A DNA stretch of 64,000 nucleotides, from contig NC_080671.1 of assembly GCF_030247195.1 (NCBI RefSeq), positions 12,846,843-12,910,842 on the forward strand. Direction: 5' to 3'. Both the position numbers and the translations under genes were made by a program. Origin of the DNA: Topomyia yanbarensis. Lineage: Eukaryota; Arthropoda; Insecta; Diptera; Culicidae. The notes beneath the pieces were generated by a model. It searched no databases. It worked only from the letters and a program-made list of their open reading frames with translations, and was not told the DNA's origin. Numbering within the stretch: position 1 is the first letter of the stretch; every line of letters starts with the position of its first letter. Below are positions 23,184 to 39,679 of the stretch, piece by piece.

Positions 23184-23624
23184 TTTGTTGCGGGAGCAAC
23201 ACGCTCGACCGCACTGTTTAACTTAAATCAAAATAAAAAATCAAAAGCAATAAAAAGAAAAAAATCGATAAGAAAAGTAAAAAACGAAACACTTCACCAG
23301 TTGGTTCCTGACGAGCTGGTAGGTGAATTGATCCTTCGTTTGTTTTATCCGTCACCCGCGTGACCTTCACACAGTAGAGCTGATATAGCTCGTCTAAACA
23401 AAGCCGTCTGTCAGGCAAGAAAAATGTTTAGTAACGCACTTCACTGCACTACTTTAACTGATATCGCAGGTAACAATTATCACTCGCGGGACTGTTTATT
23501 AGTAATGCTTTACTGCAGCCTCTGCCACAGCAAGCACCTTCGTACCACCGAAAAAACTAAACCACACCGGAGAGAACAAAAAGCACTTGTTTCCCGGTAC
23601 AAAGTTGGGTTACGAATGATTTTG
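23184..23624 (-). promoter_or_regulatory. 5' leader of the I-clade LINE
   Basis: About 440 bp between the putative 5' end (near CATTCGTAACCC on the minus strand) and the ORF1 start. LINEs of this group carry their promoter inside the 5' leader, so this is the expected site. That is family knowledge; no specific promoter element was proven. The leader looks complete because the target duplication abuts it. Confidence 0.55.
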
Positions 23625-23633
23625 ACAACTTTT

Positions 23634-24134
23634 GAACATGTTTATGAATCTTGATGAAATTTTCCCCACTAACTACACAATAATTCCTGATAAAAATGCA
23701 GAATTGTGCAACTCGCTACGACAATAGATGTTTTTGGAAAGCTTTGGATAGTGTTTTCCCCTTAATCGAATAAGACAATTCAGATTATCTCATTATCTTA
23801 GGTATATTGAAATTTGTTCACGAAAAGTGAAAATTTGTGTTCATGTTTGGTTCAATATTTCAGTCTAGATAATAATAAACATTGACCGCATGATTTCAAA
23901 TTGTTTCCTAAAGTTTTTCAATTTTTAATGCTCCACTAATGCTCAGAAAGTACTTACTAGCTTAGCAATTATGCATTGTTGGTATAATTAGCATTTTGGC
24001 TAAACTTGAATTAGTTATAGCAATAATTTTTTTAAAATAATTTGTTATTATTGAAGTATTTCGCTAAACAAGGATCCGAAAGCACTTTTAAATTCACATT
24101 TGTATTATATTACATAATACATATTGACGCAAAT
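23634..24134. other. Short AT-rich intron stretch
   Basis: Shox intron 3 between the LINE and the next foldback element. Nothing is recognised. Confidence 0.5.
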
Positions 24135-25754
24135 CCCAAGTAACAAATTAAGTTTTATGGTACACTTGAAGATATCTTAAAAATTAGCTCCATAAAACCG
24201 AGCATAAAACCAATTACTCTACAACACTGCTTCAAGACAACCATAAACCCCTCTTAAGACGAAAAAAGCCCATTCTTAAGATGGTTCTCAAGAGTATTTT
24301 CCAAGGTTATCTTAAAACTTTTAGGTCTTATCAATACATTCTTATAGTGGTGTTCAAGAGCTGCTTAAAACTAATATAAGACTACCATAAGTCTTGATAG
24401 TTTTATGATTTTCTTCAAGAACACTTCTAGTGCGCTACGAAACTGCTTTGTTAGATAGATAGCGTGGTGTATAGACGAAAAAAATCAGCTTGGAAAAAAA
24501 ATATATCCATCATATGATATTCCTTTACCAAAATGGATACAAATTAAAATCCATAATATAAGTGGCCGGGTTTTTAAGCTCATAATTGAGAAAATTTGCA
24601 TGCGATTGCTAGTTTTTCGATAATATGCAATATAAACGTGCGAAAAATTCAACGCGCCGTGAAACAATCTCTAAAACATTGATTTTTATAGGAAATATTA
24701 AATCGTTTCGAAAATTCAATAGTATGTGTAAATGTTCATAATTGTCATATTTTGGATTAAACGCATGTATAAACATTTTTCTAGCTCAGAAATGCATTTC
24801 GATCAGTGAGAATCAGTTCAGTATATGAAAAAAAGTTATTATTTTAATTCTTATGCTAATGGCTACCATTTCGAAGCGGTAAAAATATCCACGACGCCAT
24901 TACTTTTCATTGGATTTAACTGAAACCGCCATAAGATCTTATTAAAACTAATTATTCTTGCTCAAGAGTAATAGGAGTTTTTCAAGATAGTGATAAATTC
25001 ATTTTTATTTATGATACACTTGAAAAAGAGCTGTTGGACTTGAATAAAACTAATAGGAATTTTTCAAGACAGAAAGGTTAGATGGAAGATCGCCATAAAT
25101 CCAGTCTATTTAACATTAAAAATGTCAATGTTGAAATAAAAATGCCTATGATTAATTATTATGATAATTACAATTCCATCTAAAAGTTGTTATTTTTTTC
25201 AACAACGCATGTTGAATAGAACTATATGAACAACTAATGACAGCACCTGCAGATTTGCAAAGTTAAATGAATAATTTATAATCATCGAGTTGGCTGTTTA
25301 TACATGATTGAGGTACATGTCACGGCTTCTCCGTTGGGATACGTCACATATCCCGTCAGTCATTACAGTTTGTTTATTATAGAACGCTCTTATGCAAGAG
25401 TATTTGCACTTCGTTTAAGGGTTTAAGAAGGTGTTATGGTAGCATTCTTAAGATACATTATGCTTCAACAAGAACGCCATAAAGCTATCTTTTGGTTTTA
25501 AGGAGGTTTCGATGTCTTAAGAAGAGGCTCAAGAGTCTTTTAAAACTGCTCATAAGACTAATTACTCTTATGAAAAATGTAGTTTTATGGATATTTCTTC
25601 AAGAGTTCTTGAAGCACTCTTAAACCCCGTCAAGCATATAAAACTAAATGCCCTTTTCATAAGCAATGTTAAAACCAGATTCACTATGTAATGCCTTGAT
25701 AAGACTACCATAAAACTTAAATAAAACCAATTAGCATTTGGATTGTTACTTGGG
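24135..25754. mobile_element. 1.6-kb foldback element with internal motif arrays
   Basis: The ends read CCCAAGTAACAA and TTGTTACTTGGG. Both end regions (about 24135-24430 and 25400-25754) are filled with short irregular repeats of the type CTTAAGA, TTCAAGA, CATAAAAC and ATAAGACTACCATAA. The centre is AT-rich unique sequence. No transposase and no clear target duplication were found, so the superfamily is unknown. The two ends are only loosely symmetrical. Confidence 0.7.
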
Positions 25755-30671
<4,917 letters not shown>

Positions 30672-32390
30672 CACGTTTTGCCATTCTCATATAGAATTTC
30701 GACTTTTTAACCGAGGACCGGAGGGCCGAATCTCGTAAAGAGTTCGTGAAGATCTGAAATCGTGTGTGTACGTGTGTGTATATATGTGTGCATGTATGTA
30801 TGTGTCAAATAAACTTACTCATTTTTCTCAGAGACTGAGCCGATTTCAACAATATTATATTTAAATGAAAGGTCGCCATATTGAATTTCATTTGGATTAG
30901 AGTTCTGGTTCCGGAGATACCGCTTGAAGAGTGCGGTTGCGCAGCAAATTCCCATATAAACTGGTACCACCATAATGGCCAAATGATGCAATACATATTA
31001 AAATGCAAAATTAGTTAGATTTGCGAGTCTGGATCACTAATGACCAATCGAATTAGTTTGGACCACATCGGCCGCCTAAGACGGCTTTTCATGCCCCCAG
31101 AGAACTTACCAAACTTCTGAGTTAATATCTCATCTATTTTTCAGCGAATTTTACCGATTTTTACAAACTTGATTTCCAATAAAAGATGTGACACTCCAAT
31201 TAACTGCTATTGATTTTTATTCAGATCTGACTTTTCTTCCGGAGATATAGGTTGGTTACTACGGTCCCTTAGGAATTTCCCATATAAACCATTACAATCG
31301 TAATACATCAGAGATTCAAAATCTACTGAAATGGAATTAAATTGTTTTGCTTCGCAGATCTAGATTACTGATGGCCAATAAAAGATTCTTTGAAATTATT
31401 GTCCACTATCGACAATTTCGGAAGTTTTGGGCCTCGGACATATTCCTTAATAAAAGTCACATCGGTGTTGACTGAACCGATTCGGTGTTGACTGAACCGA
31501 TTTTCACAAACCATGCATTAAATGGACGGTGTATGCTGTTGGGTTGCACCGTTGAACAAACCCTCCTTCCCCTTTCCCTCCCGACGTTTCACTGGTCACA
31601 TTGGCCACCATAAAAGGTTCTGGCAGTCCTGGAAAAATGACCATCTTTCAAAATTAACATACTCACTTAAGTTTCTCGAATAGTTTGGCCGATTTACATA
31701 AAAAAATCTCAAATGCAATATATGTTATCCCCATTTCGTTCGTACCGGTTATACCCCTAGAAATATAGACTGCATCGTCCGGTCACATATGAAATTCCCA
31801 TATAAGTCTGAACAAAAATTTTGTTTTCAAAGACCACATGAAATTTCAGCAAATTAATTTTTTTTTATGACGAACATCTTTAAAATGCATGAATCGTCGA
31901 GATTTGATGTTACCTCGAAAAAAATTGAATGAGAAACTACTTTTTGGAACTCAGCTGATTTTGTACCGTTTTGCTTTTCTCATATAAAGAAAGGCTATGC
32001 AATTGCTCAAAAAATCGACTTTCTATTAGATTCAGTGCTTCAAGATGGCAAAATGTCTTTGTTTGTTTTTTCTCAGAGATGGCTTAACCGATTTGCATAA
32101 ATCTCAAATGAACGGCATAACGCTTCCACAAGCTGTTCTTGAATTTTTAGTTGATCGGAATTCCGGTTCCGGAGTTACGGATTGAAGAGTGCGGTCACAC
32201 ATCAAATTCCCATCTTCCCATATTGATGTCCGAAAGATGCAATGCATATTCAATTGGGTTCTACATTATTTGGATTTGAGGGTCTAGATCATTGATGATC
32301 AATCAAAGTAGTTTTTGACCACACCTATGGCGGTTCTTGATGCCGCCGGGGAACTCGTCAAATTCCTAAGCTAATATCAAACCTTACTTA
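30672..32390 (+). repeat. Repeat family A, multi-monomer copy
   Basis: It begins with CATTCTCATATAGAA and CCGAGGACCGGAGGGCCGAA and contains several monomers. Each repeats the order CTCAGAGA..GAGCCGATTT, GGTTCCGGAGATACCG or GGTTCCGGAGTTACGGATTG, AGTGCGGT, AATTCCCATATAAACTGGTA, then GATCACTAATGACCAATC. An internal terminal motif (CTTTTCTCATATAAAGAAAGG) at about 31973 suggests a new unit starts there. A 20-bp unit TCGGTGTTGACTGAACCGAT is tandemly doubled near 31465-31505. Confidence 0.75.
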
Positions 32391-33119
32391 TGTTCAATCT
32401 CCCTGCAGTACCGCCTGCATAACGCTTTTATTTGTGGAAATATTTGATTTTGTTTTGTGAAATTCAGTCACAGCTTCCACCATGTTATTGTCAAATCGAT
32501 TTTCCGAACTAATTTAACCTTATTCATAAAGCCCAAGGTTGTGTAACAGTATTTGCAATGTAAGTTCGCGATATTTGCATATCATAATATATGCGTTAGC
32601 AGTGAAACGTTACGCCCGTTAATTTTAGTACATGGCTCATCTAGCCCGGAGCACAACCAAAATCGCGAAGCGTTAGATTAATAAAAATTATAATTAATTT
32701 ATCTCATCAGATATGCTCTCATACTCGCTGTAAATCGGTTACAACTTATAATTAACCAATCAGAACAAGCCATCTGTCGCCGAATACATTCGGATAGCCT
32801 TCTTGAGGCGTCAATTGATCATGTTATACCTCTTGCATATTAGTCGTCGAGCTAGGCAGTTGTTTCCAAATTTAGTTGGCCACAGAACCAGAAATCTTAT
32901 AAAGTGTAGTCTGAGGACAAAATTATTCTGTTTATAAAAGGCACTACAAGTTAAATTAAATTATTCTGTTTATAAAAGGCACTACAAGTCGCCGACATAT
33001 GTAGGCTAATTGTAAGATTCATTGTTAGAATCGTTGCAAATCTATACCAGGTAAAAACAACTAACTTAACTAAAGTGTGGCTTAATAGTAAGTTGTGCAT
33101 CGTTCGAAGGTGATAACCT
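32391..33119. other. Intron 2 stretch with a 38-bp tandem duplication
   Basis: No gene is recognised. AAATTATTCTGTTTATAAAA plus the following GGCACTACAAG occurs twice with a period of 38 bp (starts 32920 and 32958), a simple local duplication. Confidence 0.6.
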
Positions 33120-33400
33120 TCGATTGAAGGTTTTAATTGCAGGCTGAAAAATCGTTCCATCGACTGCATTCGACACGCTTGTCGATTACCACGTGCTTAG
33201 TTCCAGGACAGCATCCTTTGGTCACGTGATAGCTACCGGTGGAACAGTTCTTGACTGGAAAGATGCCTTCACAGGCGCGCTAACTGGCATCGATAATCCA
33301 GGTGCAATCCAACATCAGTTCTTATACCGTTGAGTGCAACCACGAAAATTAGTCGCCGGCGATCCTTTCCTGCTTAATGAACGACAGGCACCTTTCAGCC

Positions 33401-35088
33401 TAGATACAAACGGGAATCTTCTCACGGACCAGTGTGAGGTGATCCAGAGGTGGCGGCAGCACTACGAAGAACACCTGAACGGCGATGCAGCAGACGACGA
33501 GGATGGCACGGTAACGTACCTGGGAGCACGCGCGGAAGACATTACACTACCGGCTCCGGATCTCCAAGAAATCCAGGAGGAGATTAACCGGCTCAAAAAT
33601 AATAAAGGGGTTGACCAAATACCAAGTGAGCTACCAAAACACGGTGGCGAGCCACTGGCTAAAGCGCTGCACTGGGTGATTACCAAGATTTGGGAGGAGG
33701 AGATTTTACCGGAGGAGTGCATGGAAGGTGTCGTGTGTCCTATCTACAAAAAGGGCGACAAGCTGGATTGCTGTAATTACCCAGCAATCACCCTGCTGAA
33801 CGCCGCCTACAAGGTACTCTCCCAAATACTATGCCGTCGACTATCACCAATTGCAAGAGAGTTCGTGGGGCAGTACCAGGCGTGTTTCATGAGCGAACGA
33901 TCTACCACGGACCAGGTGTTCGCTCTTCGTCAAGTACTGCAGAAATGCCGCGAGTACAATGTGCCCACACATCATTTGTTCATCGACTTCAAAGCCGCAT
34001 ACGACACTATCGATCGAGATCAGCTATGGCAGATTATGCACGAGTACGGATTCCCGGACAAACTGACGCGATTAGTGAAGGCGACGATGGATCGGGTGAT
34101 GTGCGTAGTACGTGTCTCAGGGACGCTCTCGAGTCCCTTCGAATCACGCAGAGGGTTACGGCAAGGTGATGGTCTCTCGTGTCTGTTATTCAACATCGCG
34201 CTGGAAGGTGTAATAAGAAGAGCAGGGATCGACACGAGTGGTACGATTTTCACAAAGTCCGTTCAGCTACTTGGCTTCGCCGATGACGTTGATATTATCG
34301 CACGAAACTTTGAAAAGATGGAGGAAGCCTACATCAGACTGAAAAGAGAAGCCAAGCGCGTCGGACTTGCCATCAACACGTCGAAGACAAAGTACATGAT
34401 AGGAAGAGGTTCACGAGAAGAGAATGAGAACCGCCCGCTTCGAGTTTGCATCGGTGGCGACGAAATCGAGGTGGTTGAAGAGTTCGTGTACTTGGGCTCA
34501 CTGGTGACCGCTGACAATGATACCAGCAGAGAGATTCGTAGACGCATCGTGGCAGGAAATCGTGCTTACTTTGGCCTCCGCAAGACACTTCGGTCGAACA
34601 GAGTTCGCCGTCGTACGAAGTTGACCATCTACAAGACGCTGATTAGACTGGTAGTTCTCTACGGGCACGAGACCTGGACCATGCTCGTGGAGGACCAACG
34701 CGCACTTGGTGTCTTCGAACGGAAAGTGCTGCGTACCATCTACGGTGGAGTACAGATGGAAGACGGCACATGGAGACGGCGAATGAACCATGAGTTGCAT
34801 CAGCTGTTGGGGGAGCCGCCCATCTGTCATACCGCGAAAATCGGACGACTACGGTGGGCCGGGCACGTAGCCAGAATGTCGGACAATAGCCCGGTGAAAA
34901 CGGTTCTCAATTGTAATCCGACCGGTACAAGAAGACGTGGCGCGCAGCGAGCACGATGGATCGACCAGGTGGAAGACGATTTGCGGACCCTTCGCAAACT
35001 GCGTGGCTGGCGACGCGCGGCCATGGACCGAGTGGAATGGAGGAATCTTTTGTATACGGCACAGGCCACTTCGGCCTTAATCTGTTAA
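33401..35088 (+). CDS. RTE-clade reverse transcriptase, N-terminally truncated
   Basis: An uninterrupted frame of about 562 residues from the insertion point to the stop (the open frame upstream to 33334 is host sequence). The RT fingers carry NKGVDQIPSELPK. Motif A is FIDFKAAYDTI, motif B LRQGDGLSCLLFNIAL and motif C LGFADDVDII. After the RT comes the RTE-type C-terminus: VYLGSLVTADND, EIRRRIVAGNRAYFGLRK, LYGHETW, LRWAGHVARM and RRGAQRARWIDQVEDD. The absence of stops over 1.7 kb, together with the clean duplication, suggests a recent insertion. It cannot move by itself because the endonuclease is missing. Confidence 0.92.
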
Positions 35089-35101
35089 TAAATAAAAAAA
35101 A
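33401..35101 (+). mobile_element. 5'-truncated RTE-clade LINE with 11-bp target duplication
   Basis: ACCTTTCAGCC occurs at 33390-33400, directly before the element, and again at 35102-35112, directly after its A-rich end (TAATAAATAAAAAAAA). This is a clean target duplication. The element therefore begins inside the coding region and lacks the endonuclease and 5' end, the usual result of incomplete reverse transcription. The very short 3' UTR with an A-rich repeat tail is typical of RTE. Confidence 0.92.
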
Positions 35102-35662
35102 ACCTTTCAGCCGCTATCCGCCAGGCGGTACCGAACGGCAACTAGTTCCTGAGAATTTCGCTGGCGTGAACCGCTGGAATCGTGTGCAGTCCTTTCCGAT
35201 ACAGTGTTGAGCAGCGAATAGAAACCGGCACCTCCCACTGATGTGAGCCGGTGTCGAACAGCAGCAAGGTGGTAATAGGACCGCTGATTTTCCACGTCGT
35301 CGCAGTAGCACCACATCTTCAAGTAGCAGCCATCCAGATTCAACTTGCCATCGTAAACCCGGGTTGCCACATAATATATTCGCGAGCTAGTTCATGATTC
35401 CTAGCAGAATAGCAACGGCTGATCATTAGTGCTCGTAAAATAAAGGGCGTCCCACATCAAATTGCATCACGGAAGAACGCTGTAATGCAAATTACCTAGT
35501 GGACCGATCCTTATACAACTTTCAGGCAATAAAATATAACCCATTAGTAAGCTTTTGGCATATTTATTCCATTCAACTTCAATACCATAACCGTACGCTC
35601 ACATCTTACGCTTAACACTACTTATTACAATCTATACGCGAACGGAGCTCTTAGCGGAATGA

Positions 35663-35740
35663 ACGAACTTTATATATGTTTTTCTACCATTTAATTCCAC
35701 ATAGTGGAATTAAATGATAGAAAAACATGTATAAAGTTCC
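35663..35740. repeat. Near-perfect palindrome inside the mariner
   Basis: The left arm TTTTTCTACCATTTAATTCC and the right arm GGAATTAAATGATAGAAAAA continue outward (AACTTTATATATG and CATGTATAAAGTT) around a very short centre. Arms are about 36 bp. It may be a small inverted duplication or a mini foldback inserted in the mariner. Confidence 0.8.
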
Positions 35741-35759
35741 ACTCATTAGGTTCTGTACA

Positions 35760-36545
35760 ACATCTAGCTGCAGCTTCTTCGATACGGAAACCCGAAGTCT
35801 TCTTTAGATTTGACCTGCTTGATATGCTTCCGTAGTACCTGCTTCATAATTGCCCAGTATTTTTCGAAGGGCCAGAGTTCCGGTGCGTTGATAGGTTCAT
35901 GTTCTTGATAACGAAAGTGACCCCGTTGGCTTTATACTACTTCAGGACAACACTTGAATAGTGGCGCGAAGCTAGATCCGGCCAGAAGATCGTAGGGCTC
36001 TCGTGTTGCTTTAACAGAGGATGCAGACGCTTCTGTAGACACTCCTTGGAGTAGATCTCCCCGTTTACAGTCTCGGTAGTCACGAACGGCGCACTCCGTT
36101 TGCCACATGAGGTAAACTTTGAAAGTTTCTGCTTCCTTACTTCCTCCGGAACATCATACTGCTGGGCGGTGCAGAACAGTGGCCCCGGAAGCTACAGGAA
36201 ATCCACCTTGACGTAAGTTTCATCAGCCATAAGGCTTCGTCAGCATCTGGGTGTACACTGTACAGTTCCCGGTCCCACGACTTTCCCACCGTATACCGTT
36301 CGTCACGATTTGGAGCCTTCCGCTTAAACGCTTTCCCTACATGCTTGTTATCCTGATCGCTCATAGAACATTCATTCTAACTGCATTTCTCCTTCTGTTT
36401 GATGCTCAGAGTTTGGTAGTAATGACTCATCGTTGACTGCACGATTTCGATTTGTGTTCCGATGTCCCGAAAAGAGAGTTGAGGATTTTCCAGGCGCTTG
36501 CACAAAATCAATTCGCGACGTTACTTTTCGGGAGATGCCATTTTT
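35760..36545 (-). pseudogene. Mariner transposase pseudogene
   Basis: It starts ATGGCATCTCCCGAAAAG with a stop soon after. Then come the helix-turn-helix region (RRELILCKRLENPQ, then SFRDIGTQIEIVQSTM), a catalytic segment MADETYVKVDF, CGKRSAPFVTTETVNGEIY, KECLQKRLHPLLKQH, FWPDLASRHYSS and KANGVTF. Several stops and frame changes interrupt it, so no functional transposase is made. A palindrome at 35663-35740 lies just downstream inside the element. Confidence 0.85.
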
Positions 36546-36695
36546 TCCTATTTTCGAAAAATTGACAGAGGTAAAAATACAGTGTAAATCACACACTCTA
36601 AACTAGTTCTACCTAAACTTCCAAGAGAAAATACCCAATGGGTTATTTTCTGCAGCGTGTTTTCCGTGATGCAATTTGAAGTGGGACATCCTTTA

Positions 36696-37194
36696 GCTCA
36701 CAAAATTGGAAAATATGTTTCATGGATTCGTGCACTGGTTCATGATTCCTAGTACATGATTCATGATCTATTTTGAGTGCTCCTGATATTTAGAATATAT
36801 TCCTAATCATTGTCAATTTCATATTAATCTGCTCATGTTGATGAAATTTTCGCGTTAACTATTTAACAAAATTTGTATTTTTTCATGAAATATCATATAG
36901 TTATGTCCATCTGCTAGCGACTAATACTAGGTCCGACCAGCAGACATACGAAAACTATTAAGACTTCGAACAGCGCTGTTCGTTTGACAACGCTCAATGT
37001 GATGACCGGATAGAAAACGAAAAGTGCGCTGAACACAAAAAATACATCATAGAGCCACAAATTGTGTTCGTGATATAATTCACAAAACAAGATACCGCGA
37101 ATCAGTCACATTTTTATGATCTAGTTCATATTGACAGGTTATTCCGAGTAAACAATCCGATAGTAATCAAAAATGGCATATTGCCATAAGGGGA
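36696..37194. other. Intron 2 stretch, nothing recognised
   Basis: AT-rich sequence between the mariner and a diverged tandem repeat. Phrases such as CATGATTCATGA recur loosely. Confidence 0.4.
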
Positions 37195-37630
37195 AGAGAA
37201 ATTTTGAATATCATGAACATGAGTTACATTACCCCAAGTGTCAAATTCGAAAGTAAGCTTAAGATCAAAATATCACGATAATGCGCTTATAAATTACGAA
37301 AATCGTGACTTAGGTTCCAATCATGAACATAAATTACGCTACTTGTGACTAAAACATGTGAATTATGTGAATGGAAATTACAGAAATCGTAACTAAGTTT
37401 CTGAAATCATAAACATAAATCACACTACTCTGCCAGAACAATCCAATACGAAACATCGGACTAAAATAGCATGATTGCGTGAATATAAATTACGACAATC
37501 GTGACTAAACAACTGAAATCATGAACATAAATCGCGCTACACTCCCAGTAGAATCCGATGGTAGATTCATGGTAACGTGATAATAAATAACGAAAATCCT
37601 GACAAAGCTCCTGAAATCGTGAACATTGTT
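37195..37630. repeat. Diverged tandem repeat, period about 85-112 bp
   Basis: Units start near 37304, 37388, 37500 and 37598 at CGTGACT/CGTAACT/CCTGAC. Each then carries GAAATCATGAACATAAAT-like sequence followed by CGCTAC or CACTAC, and ends ATAAATTACGAAAAT. An earlier partial unit begins near 37195. Unit lengths vary (84, 112 and 98 bp), so it is an old array. Confidence 0.75.
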
Positions 37631-39679
37631 TAAATGTTGATCATACTTTATATAAACTAGTGTCACTGGCTGACCGTGGTTTACAGAAAAAAAAGATGTT
37701 TCCAGGTATTTGTTCATGCAAATAACTTAGTTCCAGGATTTGGGTAGGTGTTAGCTCGATTGAATTCCGATGACCCATTTCGTTTATAGGGCAAACCGTG
37801 TTCCGAAGCCATCGTTCCATCAACCAACCTCGCCCTTATATAATGTTTGCATCAAATGAATTTAAATATTATAAAAATACATTCGATTCCTTACGGAAGG
37901 TAAGAAATTGACGCGTACTTTTTTATTTGATCTTTATATATAAACAATTTATATTAGGTGGTTCTTACCAGATTTTATACCACCTTTATTATCCCTTTAT
38001 CTTGTCTTCCGTCTTGCGAATGCTCTGTACAGTTACAGGTTGATGTTTTCCTCAAACATTTGGTTTAGAGATAGAATAATGTTTTTTTTTTGTGTTAAGC
38101 AGAGAAGAATCTACCAGCGTATTTTTGCAATATCTTACTATCTGAAACGATAATGAAATGAATACTTTCATTGCACATGAATATTCTATTCTAATCATCA
38201 ATTTAGGCTGATGGTCACATCATTAGCATTTCTAGCCGAAATGCTAACGATGTAACCATCAAGAATACGTCAAACAACCATAATTGACCCCCTTCGACAC
38301 CAGTTTTGCCTTACCAAGCCGTAACGCGAGTGGCGTCGTGAAAACTGTTCAATAGGAGTTGAGAAGTGTTTGAAGCAACATATGATGTTGTTCAATGCAT
38401 GTGGCAAACGTACTGAACCATTTGTGATCAAAGGCACCATGAACGATGAGATTTTCAGACCTGAGTGCCTCCACAAATGGCTTTTGGAGAATAGAATTCA
38501 ATTGAATTGTCGTCAATTAAGCGAATTCGTTTTTTTAATTTAAAAAATTTTTTTAGATGTTTCGAAATTTTACGTTTACGCGAATTAGTGGCGGAGTATA
38601 AAGCTAGCAAAAAGTCGAAAATGGCCGATAGGTCTATTGTTGCCACCTTCAAATCGGAGGAATAAATTCTTCATTTAATTTAATTTAATTTCACATTGCA
38701 GATAGTCTAACCAATTAACTAATTAAATGAACATCTTTCCAACGACGGGTTCTCTTCTTATGTAAGGTTTTGGCAAGAACGCCCAACCTGGTGAAATCCA
38801 CTGGAGAAGGGGTTAGCTTCGAACTGGTTTTTCTCCTAACTTTGTTTATCTTGGAGCCTTCGCTCGACGAGTTGCACTGCAGAAGCGGCAAGCATCAATT
38901 CCGTTGGAGGTTGCGAGAGAGTTAGCGAGAAATTGAAATACAAGCAGGGTGGGAAACGAAGCTTCCACGACCGGGGTAAAAGAGTTCGTTTATGAACTCA
39001 ACTGTAATAAATTTGATTAGGCCGGCCGCGAGTTGAGATAGGTGTTAGGGTGCCTCTACTTCTGCGCCTTTGCACAGTACTAATTGAACCCAATATTTAA
39101 ATTTAAACTTAAAACATTGTTGAACCTATAATTATTGGAACTTTTGAATCATGAATATTACTTTGGAGTTTTATGAAACATCGAGTTAATCTTTTTACAT
39201 TCTGGAAATACTTACTACAGATTTAAATGTTTCAGTTTGATCAGTGTTTATTACCTTAGAAATATGTAATTGTTTTTTATCATCTGATGAGACTGCTTTC
39301 TTAAGAATTACATTTAACAATACTTTTTCTATATCGTTTCAAGTGCTAATAAAAAAGGTTCAAAGCTCTAATTTATTAGCGTAATGAATTGGGATTAAGG
39401 GAAGCTTCCAACTCTTTTTTCTGGTTCTATTTCTATCTAGTAGTGGGAAGCAAGCATCCAGCCGTTAATTGATGAGTTAACAGATCTGTACAAAATAAAT
39501 TTCTAAATCCGGTAGGAATGTAAATTTCAGGGGGCCTTAATCGGGTTGCTATAAATGGAACGCTTCGAGTTTACCATGTAACGAGGGGTGCTAATTGATT
39601 AAATAAATCGTGCTTTCATCTTAATTAACTCAAGATGTTCTGCTTTCGTAATTGTTTCCAAACACTAGAACATATTTAC
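37631..39679. other. Shox intron 2, distal part
   Basis: No gene apart from the mariner fragment at 38330-38530. The remainder is AT-rich intron that ends at the exon 2 donor GTAAAT. Confidence 0.5.
38330..38530 (+). pseudogene. Mariner transposase fragment
   Basis: The plus-strand frame reads FNACGKRTEPFVIKGTMNDE and then IFRPECLHKWLLENRIQ. This parallels CGKRSAPFVTTETVNGEIYS and KECLQKRLHPLL in the mariner at 35443-36693. No ends were found and flanking frames are closed, so it is a relic of a related element in the opposite orientation. Confidence 0.65.

Larger units (their letters stand above)
17664..23624 (-). mobile_element. Near-complete I-clade non-LTR retrotransposon
   Basis: The element is about 5.96 kb on the minus strand. 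It has a 5' leader, ORF1 (21798-23183), ORF2 (18356-21805), a 3' UTR with AATAAA and a short A tail (the T-run at 17664-17671). The 9-mer ACAACTTTT occurs at 17659-17667 and at 23625-23633 and is the likely target duplication, although it overlaps the A tail. Endonuclease-RT-RNase H order plus a zinc-knuckle ORF1 places it in the I superfamily. Only one frame break was found. It lies in Shox intron 3 in the same sense as the gene. Confidence 0.9.
33120..35380 (-). pseudogene. Possible decayed Cys-rich coding region, split by RTE
   Basis: The GC-rich DNA on both sides of the RTE insertion becomes contiguous when the RTE is left out. On the minus strand it has open stretches rich in Cys, for example CEGIFPVKNCSTG and KGCCPGTKHVVIDKRVEC ending in a stop at about 33135, and LDGCYLKMWCYCDD near 35310-35340. 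Several stops and frame changes separate them. I do not recognise the family. It could be a dead gene, an exon-poor relic or an older mobile element. Base composition unlike the surrounding intron is the main evidence. Confidence 0.2.
35443..36693 (-). mobile_element. Tc1/mariner element (DD37-like), decayed
   Basis: A complete 1251-bp element. The left end AAGGGCGTCCCACATCAAAT and the right end (reverse complement AAGGATGTCCCACTTCAAAT) form terminal repeats of about 32 bp with three mismatches. TA flanks both sides (35441-35442 and 36694-36695). The encoded transposase is on the minus strand. The overall resemblance is to the mosquito DD37E/DD37D mariners, which is recall, not a search result. 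Confidence 0.9.
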
